Positions 18,830 through 25,379 of a DNA stretch of 64,000 bases are shown one piece after another. Made by a program: the position numbers and the translations under genes. How positions within the stretch are numbered: the first letter of the stretch is position 1; the number at the start of each line of letters is the position of its first letter. The notes under the pieces are model-generated. The model ran no database searches. It had not been told where the DNA came from and saw only the letters and a program-made list of their open reading frames with translations. Origin of the DNA: an uncultured Chitinophaga sp. Its GTDB lineage: Bacteria; Bacteroidota; Bacteroidia; Chitinophagales; Chitinophagaceae. The stretch is taken from assembly GCF_946479755.1 (NCBI RefSeq), contig NZ_CAMLHC010000003.1, positions 124,001 through 188,000 on the forward strand. Direction: 5' to 3'.

Positions 18830-19386
18830 TGAATCACCCTCACCCAATCTTGATTATCATGAGAAACATTTTCGTTCTTATCATACTTCTTTCCACCTGT
18901 TTTTGCGGCCAGACAGAAGCGCAGACGCTCCAATCGGCCTTTTTGTTTGACCTGGAAATCAGCCTCGAACCTCCGCAGGCCGTCGGCCGGGCTTTAAACG
19001 GAACACGGCTGATATTCCCGTTTAAAGACGGTACCGTCACCGGAGCGGCCATTCACGGAAAAGTGCTCAACTGTAGTGGAGAGTGGGGCCTTGCACTGGA
19101 TTCCGCTACCTTTAAGATGGACAGCAGGGCCACCATCAAAACAGACGACGGCGCACTTATCTATATGGCGTATGGCGGCTACAATCATGCCAGCGGAAAA
19201 AATGCTGCTTTGCTGCAGCAGGGCAGGGGCTATGAACTTTCACCGGAAGATTACTACTTCCGGTCGACACCGGTCTTTGAGACCAGCGATCCTAGGTATG
19301 CGTGGCTGAATCATACCGTGGCTGTTGGCGTAGGCCGTTTTTCGGCGCCAGGAAAGATTGTTTACCGGATTTATGCGGTGAAGTGA
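18829..19386 (+). CDS. DUF3237 domain protein, predicted secreted
   Basis: 185 residues. A hydrophobic leader (FVLIILLSTCFCGQTEAQ) precedes a DUF3237 domain, seen in FLFDLEISLEPPQAVG, GTRLIFPFKDGTVTG and TPVFETSDPRYAWLNHTVAVGVG. DUF3237 proteins form a small beta-barrel and have no firmly known role. The ATG at 18829 overlaps the sigma-factor stop; an internal ATG at 18859 would start directly at the signal peptide and is a real alternative. Coupling to the sigma gene suggests it works in, or reports, the same response. Confidence 0.8.
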   Translation: MNHPHPILIIMRNIFVLIILLSTCFCGQTEAQTLQSAFLFDLEISLEPPQAVGRALNGTRLIFPFKDGTVTGAAIHGKVLNCSGEWGLALDSATFKMDSRATIKTDDGALIYMAYGGYNHASGKNAALLQQGRGYELSPEDYYFRSTPVFETSDPRYAWLNHTVAVGVGRFSAPGKIVYRIYAVK

Positions 19387-19463
19387 CGGAGGGTACAACC
19401 CATTAGTCCCCTTATTCTAAATTATTGTCCGCTCTAATTCCTGTACTTTTACCCGATAGCCAA

Positions 19464-19471
19464 TACCTTTG
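19464..19471 (+). promoter_or_regulatory. Bacteroidota -7 promoter element upstream of SCO gene
   Basis: TACCTTTG is a perfect TAnnTTTG match, 54 bases before the SCO start codon. The -33 region (around 19441) shows only a weak match. It probably starts the transcript for the SCO, small Cys protein and perhaps AraC genes. Confidence 0.5.
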
Positions 19472-19525
19472 CACAGCAAAGAGGCCGTTGTGCCGTAGTT
19501 GTTGTCTTAAAAAACGGGTTATCGT

Positions 19526-20170
19526 ATGAGAGTTGTTATGTTAATGCTGGCTGGCGTGCTGCTGTTGCCCGCCTGCCGGCAGCCGGACAAAAGGCTGCCT
19601 TACCTGGGCACACCGGTCGTAACGGAACATTTCCGGAACGGCAAAACGGTGTACGACTCGGCCTACCCGGTAGTGCCTGATTTCTCCCTCACCGATCAGG
19701 ACAGTATGACTGTTACGCCACAGACATTCGAAGGGAAAATATATATAGCAGATTTCATTTTCCTGTCATGCGCTACCATCTGCCCTAAAATGAACGCCAA
19801 TATGTTGCAGGTGTATCAGCACTTTAGCACGGAAGACAGGGTCAACTTTCTGTCGCACACCATCGACCCAAAGCACGATACCATCCCGCGGCTGAAAGCC
19901 TTTGCCGGCAGCCTGCAGATAAAGGACCAGAAATGGCGGTTCGTAACGGGCGACCAGGATACCATCTTCCGGCTGGCAGAGAAGGGATACTACGTATCAG
20001 CTGTTAAAGACAGTACAGACCCTGTCAATTATATCCATAGCGGTGGGATGCTGCTCATTGATGCACAACGGCATATCCGGGGCATCTATGACGGCACCAG
20101 CAAAGAAGCGATGCAGGTGCTCATTAATGACGTTCAAACCCTTCTGAAGGAAGATTCCCGAAAACTTTGA
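19526..20170 (+). CDS. SCO1/SenC family lipoprotein
   Basis: 214 residues. Lipobox LLLPAC with Cys17 anchors it in the envelope. The thioredoxin-like SCO domain has the copper/thiol motif CATIC (Cys82, Cys86) followed by Pro, and the metal-binding His171 in YIHSGGM. SCO proteins deliver copper or reduce thiols during assembly of respiratory enzymes, classically the CuA site of cytochrome c oxidase. Here the neighbours are a Cys-motif membrane protein and, further on, two heme c/CydA-like proteins, so a respiratory maturation role is likely. Its TGA lies inside the TTG start region of the next gene. Confidence 0.9.
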   Translation: MRVVMLMLAGVLLLPACRQPDKRLPYLGTPVVTEHFRNGKTVYDSAYPVVPDFSLTDQDSMTVTPQTFEGKIYIADFIFLSCATICPKMNANMLQVYQHFSTEDRVNFLSHTIDPKHDTIPRLKAFAGSLQIKDQKWRFVTGDQDTIFRLAEKGYYVSAVKDSTDPVNYIHSGGMLLIDAQRHIRGIYDGTSKEAMQVLINDVQTLLKEDSRKL

Positions 20171-20532
20171 AGCATGTCGTATCCATATGGCTCCTGGGTA
20201 TCATACTTGTCCAAAGTACTGGCAACTGCTGGATCATTGCGGCGTTCTACCTCAACAGGAACCGTATTGCCAATACACTGTGCGTGAACCGCTTTGAGCA
20301 GATACCGGTATGCCGGGGCGTCTGTTACCTCGAGCAGAAACTGGAAGAGAATGAACATCGGCAGGACCGGGCGCCAGAACTGAAGCACAAAGAGGTCCTG
20401 CTGTTCTTTGAAACAGTTGCCACGCCAGTCATCGCCATACCGCCGGAAACGAAACAACCATCCGGCATTTATATATCCCCTTATTTCCCCACTTCCCACC
20501 TGCACCCGGTATTTAAACCTCCGGTCTGTTAG
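20167..20532 (+). CDS. Small membrane-anchored protein with C-x9-C-x3-C motif
   Basis: 121 residues starting at a TTG that overlaps the SCO stop codon (TTGA), so translation is coupled. An N-terminal hydrophobic span (about 4-28) is followed by Cys39, Cys49 and Cys53 in the pattern CVNRFEQIPVCRGVCYL and a C-terminal Cys121. No internal ATG exists, which supports the rare start. From memory, short proteins with C-N-x(n)-P-x(n)-C-x-G-x-C-Y/HL are frequent beside copper and SCO genes in Bacteroidota; none has a firm function. Metal binding or thiol exchange with the SCO protein is inferred. Confidence 0.7.
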   Translation: MKHVVSIWLLGIILVQSTGNCWIIAAFYLNRNRIANTLCVNRFEQIPVCRGVCYLEQKLEENEHRQDRAPELKHKEVLLFFETVATPVIAIPPETKQPSGIYISPYFPTSHLHPVFKPPVC

Positions 20533-20573
20533 CTTCCTTACTAACAGTCTCTTTAACGTTACCAATCTTTTAT

Positions 20574-21440
20574 ATGCTTATGAAAACAGAAGAAATAGCT
20601 GTTTTATCGCTGAGCATGTTTCAGGGGGGTAGTGATGATTGCTGGGTGGGTGACCTGGAGCATGTACTGGAGAAATTTCCCGTGTTGGAGTTTCCCAACA
20701 GAAGGCGCTTTTATGTATTAATGATCATAGAAAGAGCACAGGGTACGGCTATCGTTGATGGCCATACCCTGCGGCTGGACCACCCAAAGATTATCTGTAT
20801 CCATCCCGGAAGTATATTCAGCCTGGAAATAAACCGGAAGGCTACAGGCACCCTGTTGTGCTTTACGGAAGACTTTTTCTCTATCAGGTATAACAACAAC
20901 GCACTGTCCAACTTCACTTTCCTGGAAAGGGAATATGGCAGTCACGTGCGGCTGACAGCGGAAAAAGCAATAGAATGGGAGCAGCTGGCCGCTTTCATGA
21001 AAAGAGAATACGCCGGACAGCAGAAAGGCACAGACAGTGTGCTCAGGTCTTTTTTGAATATCATGTTGTGTAAGCTGGACCGGGAGTTTTCACATATCGT
21101 CCCGCTGATGAAAAAAAACACGTACGAGGAAAAGATCAAACAGTTCAGATCCTTACTGGACGAGCATTTTGTAGCACACAAAGCACCCTCGTTCTACGCC
21201 TCCAGGCTAAATATCACAACCAACTACCTGAACAAGCTATGCGGAAAATATCATGGGGTGTCTACCGGTGAACTCATCAGAAAAAGAATCACCATTGAAG
21301 CGCAGCGGTTACTGCACTATACGGTGCTGCCCATTGCAGACATCGCCAAGCAGCTGGAGTTTGAAAGCGTGTCTTACTTTATCACTTTTTTCAAAAGGAA
21401 TGTGGGCACGACACCGGAAAATTTTCGAAAAAATCATTAA
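20574..21440 (+). CDS. AraC family transcriptional regulator
   Basis: 288 residues; ATG codons at 20574 and 20580 are both possible. The N-terminal half resembles a cupin-like sensing domain (VLMIIERAQGTAIVDGHTLRL, IICIHPGSIFSLEI). The C-terminal AraC domain shows FYASRLNITTNYLNKLCGKYHG and PIADIAKQLEFESVSYFITFFKRNVGTTPENFRK. It precedes the tiny genes and the CydA-like pair on the same strand and is the obvious candidate for their regulator. Confidence 0.9.
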   Translation: MLMKTEEIAVLSLSMFQGGSDDCWVGDLEHVLEKFPVLEFPNRRRFYVLMIIERAQGTAIVDGHTLRLDHPKIICIHPGSIFSLEINRKATGTLLCFTEDFFSIRYNNNALSNFTFLEREYGSHVRLTAEKAIEWEQLAAFMKREYAGQQKGTDSVLRSFLNIMLCKLDREFSHIVPLMKKNTYEEKIKQFRSLLDEHFVAHKAPSFYASRLNITTNYLNKLCGKYHGVSTGELIRKRITIEAQRLLHYTVLPIADIAKQLEFESVSYFITFFKRNVGTTPENFRKNH

Positions 21441-21450
21441 TCAAAAAAGG

Positions 21451-21561
21451 ATGAATAAGCATTCAACAAATGAAAAAATAGCGATACGGGTACAGGTACG
21501 TGTCCGGAAGGACATTAAAATTGTGCCGCGCCCCAAAGTGGTAAAAATGAATCTTAACTAA
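21451..21561 (+). CDS. 36-aa basic peptide
   Basis: ATG at 21451 directly behind AAAAAAGG, ten bases after the AraC stop; ends TAA at 21561. The product is strongly basic (MNKHSTNEKIAIRVQVRVRK, ending VVKMNLN), has an alternating IRVQVRV strand and no membrane span. It is too short for a family assignment. Good ribosome site and tight spacing to the next tiny gene support a real gene. It is the only one of the four tiny genes in this locus without a membrane helix. Confidence 0.5.
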   Translation: MNKHSTNEKIAIRVQVRVRKDIKIVPRPKVVKMNLN

Positions 21562-21572
21562 AAAAACAATAT

Positions 21573-21725
21573 ATGCTGAGAGATACCATAGAAGTGCTGA
21601 AAGAAAACGAACGGAAGTTCAACCGCAGCAGAAGAATGCTGAAAGCCGTATTGTTGCTGCTGTTATCGCTGATCGTACTGTTACAGTTCGATCATATCAC
21701 ATCATTGCTTAAAAATATTTTTTAA
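21573..21725 (+). CDS. 50-aa single-span membrane protein
   Basis: ATG at 21573, TAA at 21723-21725. Residues 1-23 are charged (LKENERKFNRSRR), then one membrane helix at about 24-39 (KAVLLLLLSLIVLLQF) and a short tail. The positive charges before the span predict an N-in orientation. It starts 11 bases after the preceding tiny gene and is followed 14 bases later by another. Size and topology resemble CydX-type accessory subunits of cytochrome bd; this is an inference from context, not sequence similarity. Confidence 0.6.
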   Translation: MLRDTIEVLKENERKFNRSRRMLKAVLLLLLSLIVLLQFDHITSLLKNIF

Positions 21726-21739
21726 ACGCTTTTTATCTC

Positions 21740-21874
21740 ATGAAACTGACAGATTTTATATCAAGATATGTGGACCCTGAGAACAGGCAGGTGATCGATA
21801 CGGTAATATGGGCCAACAGGATAGCGCTGGTCGTGCTGTTTTGTTGCCTGGTACTGCTGCTGGTCCGTATATAG
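21740..21874 (+). CDS. 44-aa single-span membrane protein
   Basis: ATG at 21740, TAG at 21872-21874. Residues 1-23 are soluble (FISRYVDPENRQVIDTVIW), followed by one helix at about 25-43 (RIALVVLFCCLVLLLVRI) that runs to the C-terminus and contains two adjacent Cys. It is the third tiny gene in the run before the CydA-like pair and has the same topology as the 50-aa protein. Confidence 0.58.
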   Translation: MKLTDFISRYVDPENRQVIDTVIWANRIALVVLFCCLVLLLVRI

Positions 21875-21964
21875 CGTCCATGGCAGTGCCGGAACTTTAT
21901 ATAGTTGTCACTAAAATCAGCATTGCCACTAATTTTTTTCTAAGTATTTATTTAATAAATCAGT

Positions 21965-22000
21965 AAAAGCCGGCTTGTTTTCTGAAACTTCCGGCTTTTC
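21965..22000 (+). terminator. Hairpin terminator between tiny genes and CydA-like pair
   Basis: AAAAGCCGG (21965-21973) pairs with CCGGCTTTT (21991-21999), loop 17 bases. It would end the AraC/tiny-gene transcript; the next genes have their own promoter candidate. Confidence 0.65.
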
Positions 22001-22029
22001 TGTTTCTTCGCTTTTACCCGCCACCAGTC

Positions 22030-22037
22030 TAACTTTG
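22030..22037 (+). promoter_or_regulatory. Bacteroidota -7 promoter element before CydA-like gene
   Basis: TAACTTTG matches TAnnTTTG, 23 bases before the ATG at 22061. The -33 region (about 22006-22010, TTCG) is weak, which would fit an activator-dependent promoter. Confidence 0.45.
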
Positions 22038-22060
22038 CGGCATACTAAACGTATTGTTGC

Positions 22061-23518
22061 ATGGACTTTCCAATGTTTCATCTCGACTGGCTGAACGACC
22101 GGTTTCTGATAGCGGTGATCGCTATCGTGCACGTATTCATCAATCACGGACTGGCGGTCGGTTTTATCCCATATATCGCCTGGCTGGAGCAAAAAGGTGT
22201 GAGGATGGCGGGTGCATCTGAAATTACCAACCCTGAATGGGACCACCTCGTATACCGGAAAATGAAGGTCGCCTTTATTATTACCACTACGCTGGGAGCG
22301 ATGACAGGCGTGGGGATCTGGTTTTCCGCCGGCCTGATCAGCCCTTCTTCCATTGGCAGCCTTATCCGGGTATTCTATTTTGCCTGGTTCGTGGAGTGGC
22401 TGACATTCGTGACAGAAGTGGTACTGATCATGATTTATTTTCTGACATGGAAGCAGAGCAATGATTCCCTGAAAGCCAAAATAAGACATATCCGCTTTGG
22501 ATGGTTCCTGTCCATTTTCTCCTGGATCACCATGTGCATTATCGTCTCTATCCTTGGGTTTATGATGGACCCCGGCAACTGGAACAACGATCACTCCCTG
22601 ATCAGCGGTTTTACGAACCCTATATACCTGCCGCAGCTGTTTTTCCGGACACCTACGGCCATGGTACTGGGTGGCGTATTTGGGATGTTACTGACAACCC
22701 TGTTCGCCAGCCGCAGCGCCAGGTGGAGAGCGGTGGCCCTGAAAGACGGCGCGAAATGGGTGCTGTGCTGGGCGCCTGTTTCGCTGGTGGCAGCTATCAT
22801 CTACTACAAGGCGATGCCTGAAGCAATGCGGGAGAATATGAGCACTGCGGTGGGTACCATGGAGTTTGCCCAATACTATGATCTGCTGCGTTACATCATC
22901 CCGGGAGCGGTATCCCTGGTGGTGGTCCTCGGCGTATGGACATGGCTGCGGCCCCGCTCTGTGCGTATGTGGATGGTGCTGGTACCCTGTATCGCTGCTT
23001 TTGGTTTTCTGGGGATTTTTGAGCGGGTGCGGGAATTTATCCGTAAGCCTTATGTCATCGGGGGGTACATGTATTCCAATCTGTTAAGGAAAGAAGATTA
23101 CCCCTTGTATAAACGGGATGGGCTGCTGACCTACGCCACTTACGCGACCGCCGGTAAGGTAACGCCGGAAAATAAGCTGAGCACGGGACAAGACGTTTTC
23201 ATGCTTTCCTGCAGCCGCTGTCACACGACCAATGGCATCAATTCCATTGTGTATGTCTTTGAAAGGCTCTATGGCGCAGGCAAACCGCTGGACGAAAACT
23301 CGGTGGCTGCCTACATCCCCAACATGCACCAGGGGAGGACCTATATGCCGCCTTTTCCCGGGAACACAGCAGAACTTCATGCCCTGGCTGCCTATATCAA
23401 ACATCTCCAGGTGACAGGGGAGTCGCTGGAAGGTGCCCAGTCGGCCGGGGTAACGGTCAACCCGGACAACAACATGAACAATACTAAACCTTTAGCCGAT
23501 ACGGCACAATCGAAATAA
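22061..23518 (+). CDS. Divergent cytochrome bd subunit I (CydA)-like membrane protein with C-terminal heme c domain
   Basis: 485 residues: about eight membrane spans (from about 17 to 320) and a periplasmic cytochrome c domain with CSRCH (Cys384, Cys387, His388) and Met429 or Met422 as possible sixth ligand. Alignment by eye to E. coli CydA: His24 (or His29) near His19; Glu112 and Glu119 near Glu99 and Glu107; NPIYLPQLFFRTPTA matches NPVAQVKFVHTVAS but His186 is Arg196; LLRYI matches FRIM with Met393 replaced by Ile279; REFIRKPYVIG matches AEYGRQPWAIG, keeping Glu325 and Arg328. So the high-spin oxygen site looks kept while the heme b558 ligands and the quinol loop are lost. Cytochrome c is the likely electron carrier. 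Confidence 0.8.
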   Translation: MDFPMFHLDWLNDRFLIAVIAIVHVFINHGLAVGFIPYIAWLEQKGVRMAGASEITNPEWDHLVYRKMKVAFIITTTLGAMTGVGIWFSAGLISPSSIGSLIRVFYFAWFVEWLTFVTEVVLIMIYFLTWKQSNDSLKAKIRHIRFGWFLSIFSWITMCIIVSILGFMMDPGNWNNDHSLISGFTNPIYLPQLFFRTPTAMVLGGVFGMLLTTLFASRSARWRAVALKDGAKWVLCWAPVSLVAAIIYYKAMPEAMRENMSTAVGTMEFAQYYDLLRYIIPGAVSLVVVLGVWTWLRPRSVRMWMVLVPCIAAFGFLGIFERVREFIRKPYVIGGYMYSNLLRKEDYPLYKRDGLLTYATYATAGKVTPENKLSTGQDVFMLSCSRCHTTNGINSIVYVFERLYGAGKPLDENSVAAYIPNMHQGRTYMPPFPGNTAELHALAAYIKHLQVTGESLEGAQSAGVTVNPDNNMNNTKPLADTAQSK

Positions 23519-23530
23519 TATCACCATTCC

Positions 23531-24874
23531 ATGAATTATATGTTAACGTTACTGCAGTCGGTCACCCCTGTGCCGAGAGATATTCCATTGGCGCTTCCTT
23601 TGCCGGAATGGTCGCTGGTAGTACTACTGGTCGTTTCTTTTCTGGCCCATATCCTTTTTGTGAACCTGATGCTGGGCGGCTCCCTGCTGACCTTGTGGGC
23701 ACAGGTGAAAGGACTGAAGGACAAAGCTTACGATACGCTGGCTTATGAAATCGCTAAAACCATTACCGTCAATAAAAGCCTGGCGGTGGTACTGGGCGTA
23801 GCGCCGCTGTTGAGCATCAACGTGCTCTATACCGTCTATTTTTATTCCGCCAACGCACTGACGGGCCTGATGTGGATATCCATCATACCTTTGGTGACAG
23901 CGGCTTTCCTGCTGACCTACCTGCATAAATATGCCTGGCACAAACTGGAAGAACATAAAGGATTGCATATTGCCATCCTCGGATTGGCAGTGCTGATTTT
24001 CCTGTTTATCCCGCTGATTTTTCTGACCAACATCAACCTGATGCTGTTCCCCGAAAAATGGGGCACCGTCAAAGGGTTTGTCAGCGCACTGACGCTGCCC
24101 AACGTATTTCCGCGGTACCTGCATTTTCTCTGCGCATCGCTGGCCATCACCGGTCTGTTCCTGTTCTGGTACTTCGGGAGACGCCGGTACGCTTTTGAAA
24201 CCCGTTTTCAAACGATCTCCCTTTATCACATCCGCAAACGAATGTACAGCCTGACGCTGGGAGCCTCCTTGTTTCAGTTTGTACTGGGGCCACTGGTATT
24301 GATCACGTTACCTTCCAAAGGCATACAATGGAATCTTATCATAGTGATCCTGAGCGGCGCAGCTGCTGCTTTGCCGGCGATGTACTGGATGTGGAAGGGT
24401 ATCACCGGAAAACCGGAAGACATCGGTAAAAATTTTGGCAGGGTGATTACCGCCATGAGCCTTACAGTACTGCTGATGGCCAGCGGCCGGCATGTCTACA
24501 GGTCCAACGCCCTGGCGCCGCATAAAAAACTGATGGCAGCGAAGACAACAGCTTTTGAGAAGTTGTCTGCTGAAGCACGGGCGCAGCCTGCACCGGATGA
24601 GAATGCAGCGGTAGCGGAAAAGAACACGCCCCATGCAGCCGGAAAGGCAGTCTTTCAAACCAACTGCGCTGCCTGCCATAAAAAAGACGGACGGCTGGTA
24701 GGGCCGCCGGTAACAGAAATGGTGAGCATCTACCACAGCGACCTGCCCGGGCTGAAAGCATGGATACGTAAACCAGGAAAGAAAAGAGCGGACTATCCGC
24801 AGATGCCTGGCTTTCCACAACTCTCCGGGCAGGAGATGACCGACCTGACCAATTATATTTTATCAGTAAAATAA
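23531..24874 (+). CDS. Second CydA-like membrane protein with C-terminal heme c domain
   Basis: 447 residues, starting 12 bases after its partner. About eight membrane spans, then a linker and a cytochrome c domain with CAACH (Cys379, Cys382, His383) and Met425 in YPQMPGF. By eye, AHILFVNLMLGG matches the CydA HFLFVPLTLG segment (His40 for His19), and PRYLHFLCASLAITG matches QVKFVHTVASGYVTG (His198 for His186), followed by RRRYAFETR for GRDFAFAKR. The CydA proton-path glutamates Glu99 and Glu107 correspond to Ala124 and His132. It therefore keeps the low-spin ligand its partner lost and loses residues its partner kept. Probably forms a heterodimer with it. Confidence 0.78.
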   Translation: MNYMLTLLQSVTPVPRDIPLALPLPEWSLVVLLVVSFLAHILFVNLMLGGSLLTLWAQVKGLKDKAYDTLAYEIAKTITVNKSLAVVLGVAPLLSINVLYTVYFYSANALTGLMWISIIPLVTAAFLLTYLHKYAWHKLEEHKGLHIAILGLAVLIFLFIPLIFLTNINLMLFPEKWGTVKGFVSALTLPNVFPRYLHFLCASLAITGLFLFWYFGRRRYAFETRFQTISLYHIRKRMYSLTLGASLFQFVLGPLVLITLPSKGIQWNLIIVILSGAAAALPAMYWMWKGITGKPEDIGKNFGRVITAMSLTVLLMASGRHVYRSNALAPHKKLMAAKTTAFEKLSAEARAQPAPDENAAVAEKNTPHAAGKAVFQTNCAACHKKDGRLVGPPVTEMVSIYHSDLPGLKAWIRKPGKKRADYPQMPGFPQLSGQEMTDLTNYILSVK

Positions 24875-24880
24875 AAGAAG

Positions 24881-25030
24881 ATGTTAACTACCTGTTTTAT
24901 TATTGCTATCGTATTGCTGCTGTTCGGGATACTGCGGCAGCTGATACTGGTCTCCACCAATATCCTGTATTTATCGAAAGACGACGCGCTGGTAAACGCC
25001 GGCGAGGAGTCCACATGGTCGCCGTTTTAG
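24881..25030 (+). CDS. 49-aa single-span membrane protein
   Basis: ATG at 24881, 6 bases after the stop of the CydA-like pair and behind AAAGAAG; TAG at 25028-25030. One N-terminal membrane helix (about 4-25, CFIIAIVLLLFGILRQLI) and an acidic tail (LSKDDALVNAGEEST). The N-terminal helix and acidic tail match the layout of CydX, which is encoded at the same place after cydAB in proteobacteria. No sequence identity to CydX is claimed. A strong terminator follows. Confidence 0.6.
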   Translation: MLTTCFIIAIVLLLFGILRQLILVSTNILYLSKDDALVNAGEESTWSPF

Positions 25031-25055
25031 GAAGATGGTTGGGTGAAACACAACA

Positions 25056-25090
25056 AAAGGACAAACCGGGATATTTCCGGTTTGTCCTTT
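25056..25090. terminator. Strong bidirectional hairpin terminator
   Basis: Perfect 14-bp stem (25056-25069 with 25077-25090, AAAGGACAAACCGG) and a 7-base loop, A-rich on one side and T-rich on the other. Closes the CydA-like operon. Confidence 0.88.
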
Positions 25091-25142
25091 AACCCGAAAC
25101 AGTCACCCGCTCCGGTTGAATTCTTTTACGGTGAAATGACCG

Positions 25143-25238
25143 TTATGACGGTATGGGTACCGCAATAATGGCCAGCACTGACACGACAATAATCAGCAGT
25201 AACATGAGAACGGATTCGAGGGGTGTTTGAAGTAACAT
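25143..25238 (-). CDS. Possible 31-aa single-span membrane peptide
   Basis: ATG at 25238 (minus strand), TAA at 25145-25143. The product starts MLLQTPLESVLMLLL and continues as one hydrophobic helix ending in VPIPS. It lies alone in a 350-base gap, convergent with the CydA-like operon and after its terminator. The A-rich leader has no convincing ribosome site, so it may be chance. Confidence 0.3.
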   Translation of the reverse strand: MLLQTPLESVLMLLLIIVVSVLAIIAVPIPS

Positions 25239-25379
25239 AACATACTTTTTTGGTTAAAAATGGTTATTTTTATATAGAACAGATTAACCCGGATTTGGTT
25301 GATCTGACATGAAATTTCTTGTATTCCACGTTGACACGGTATCTCCTTGTTGTACCATGTCGTATAATTGTTAAAACCT

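Noticed and set aside
22061..24874. An ordinary quinol-oxidising cytochrome bd (CydAB)
   Set aside because: The first protein lacks both heme b558 ligands and the quinol loop, both proteins have heme c domains, and neither resembles CydB.
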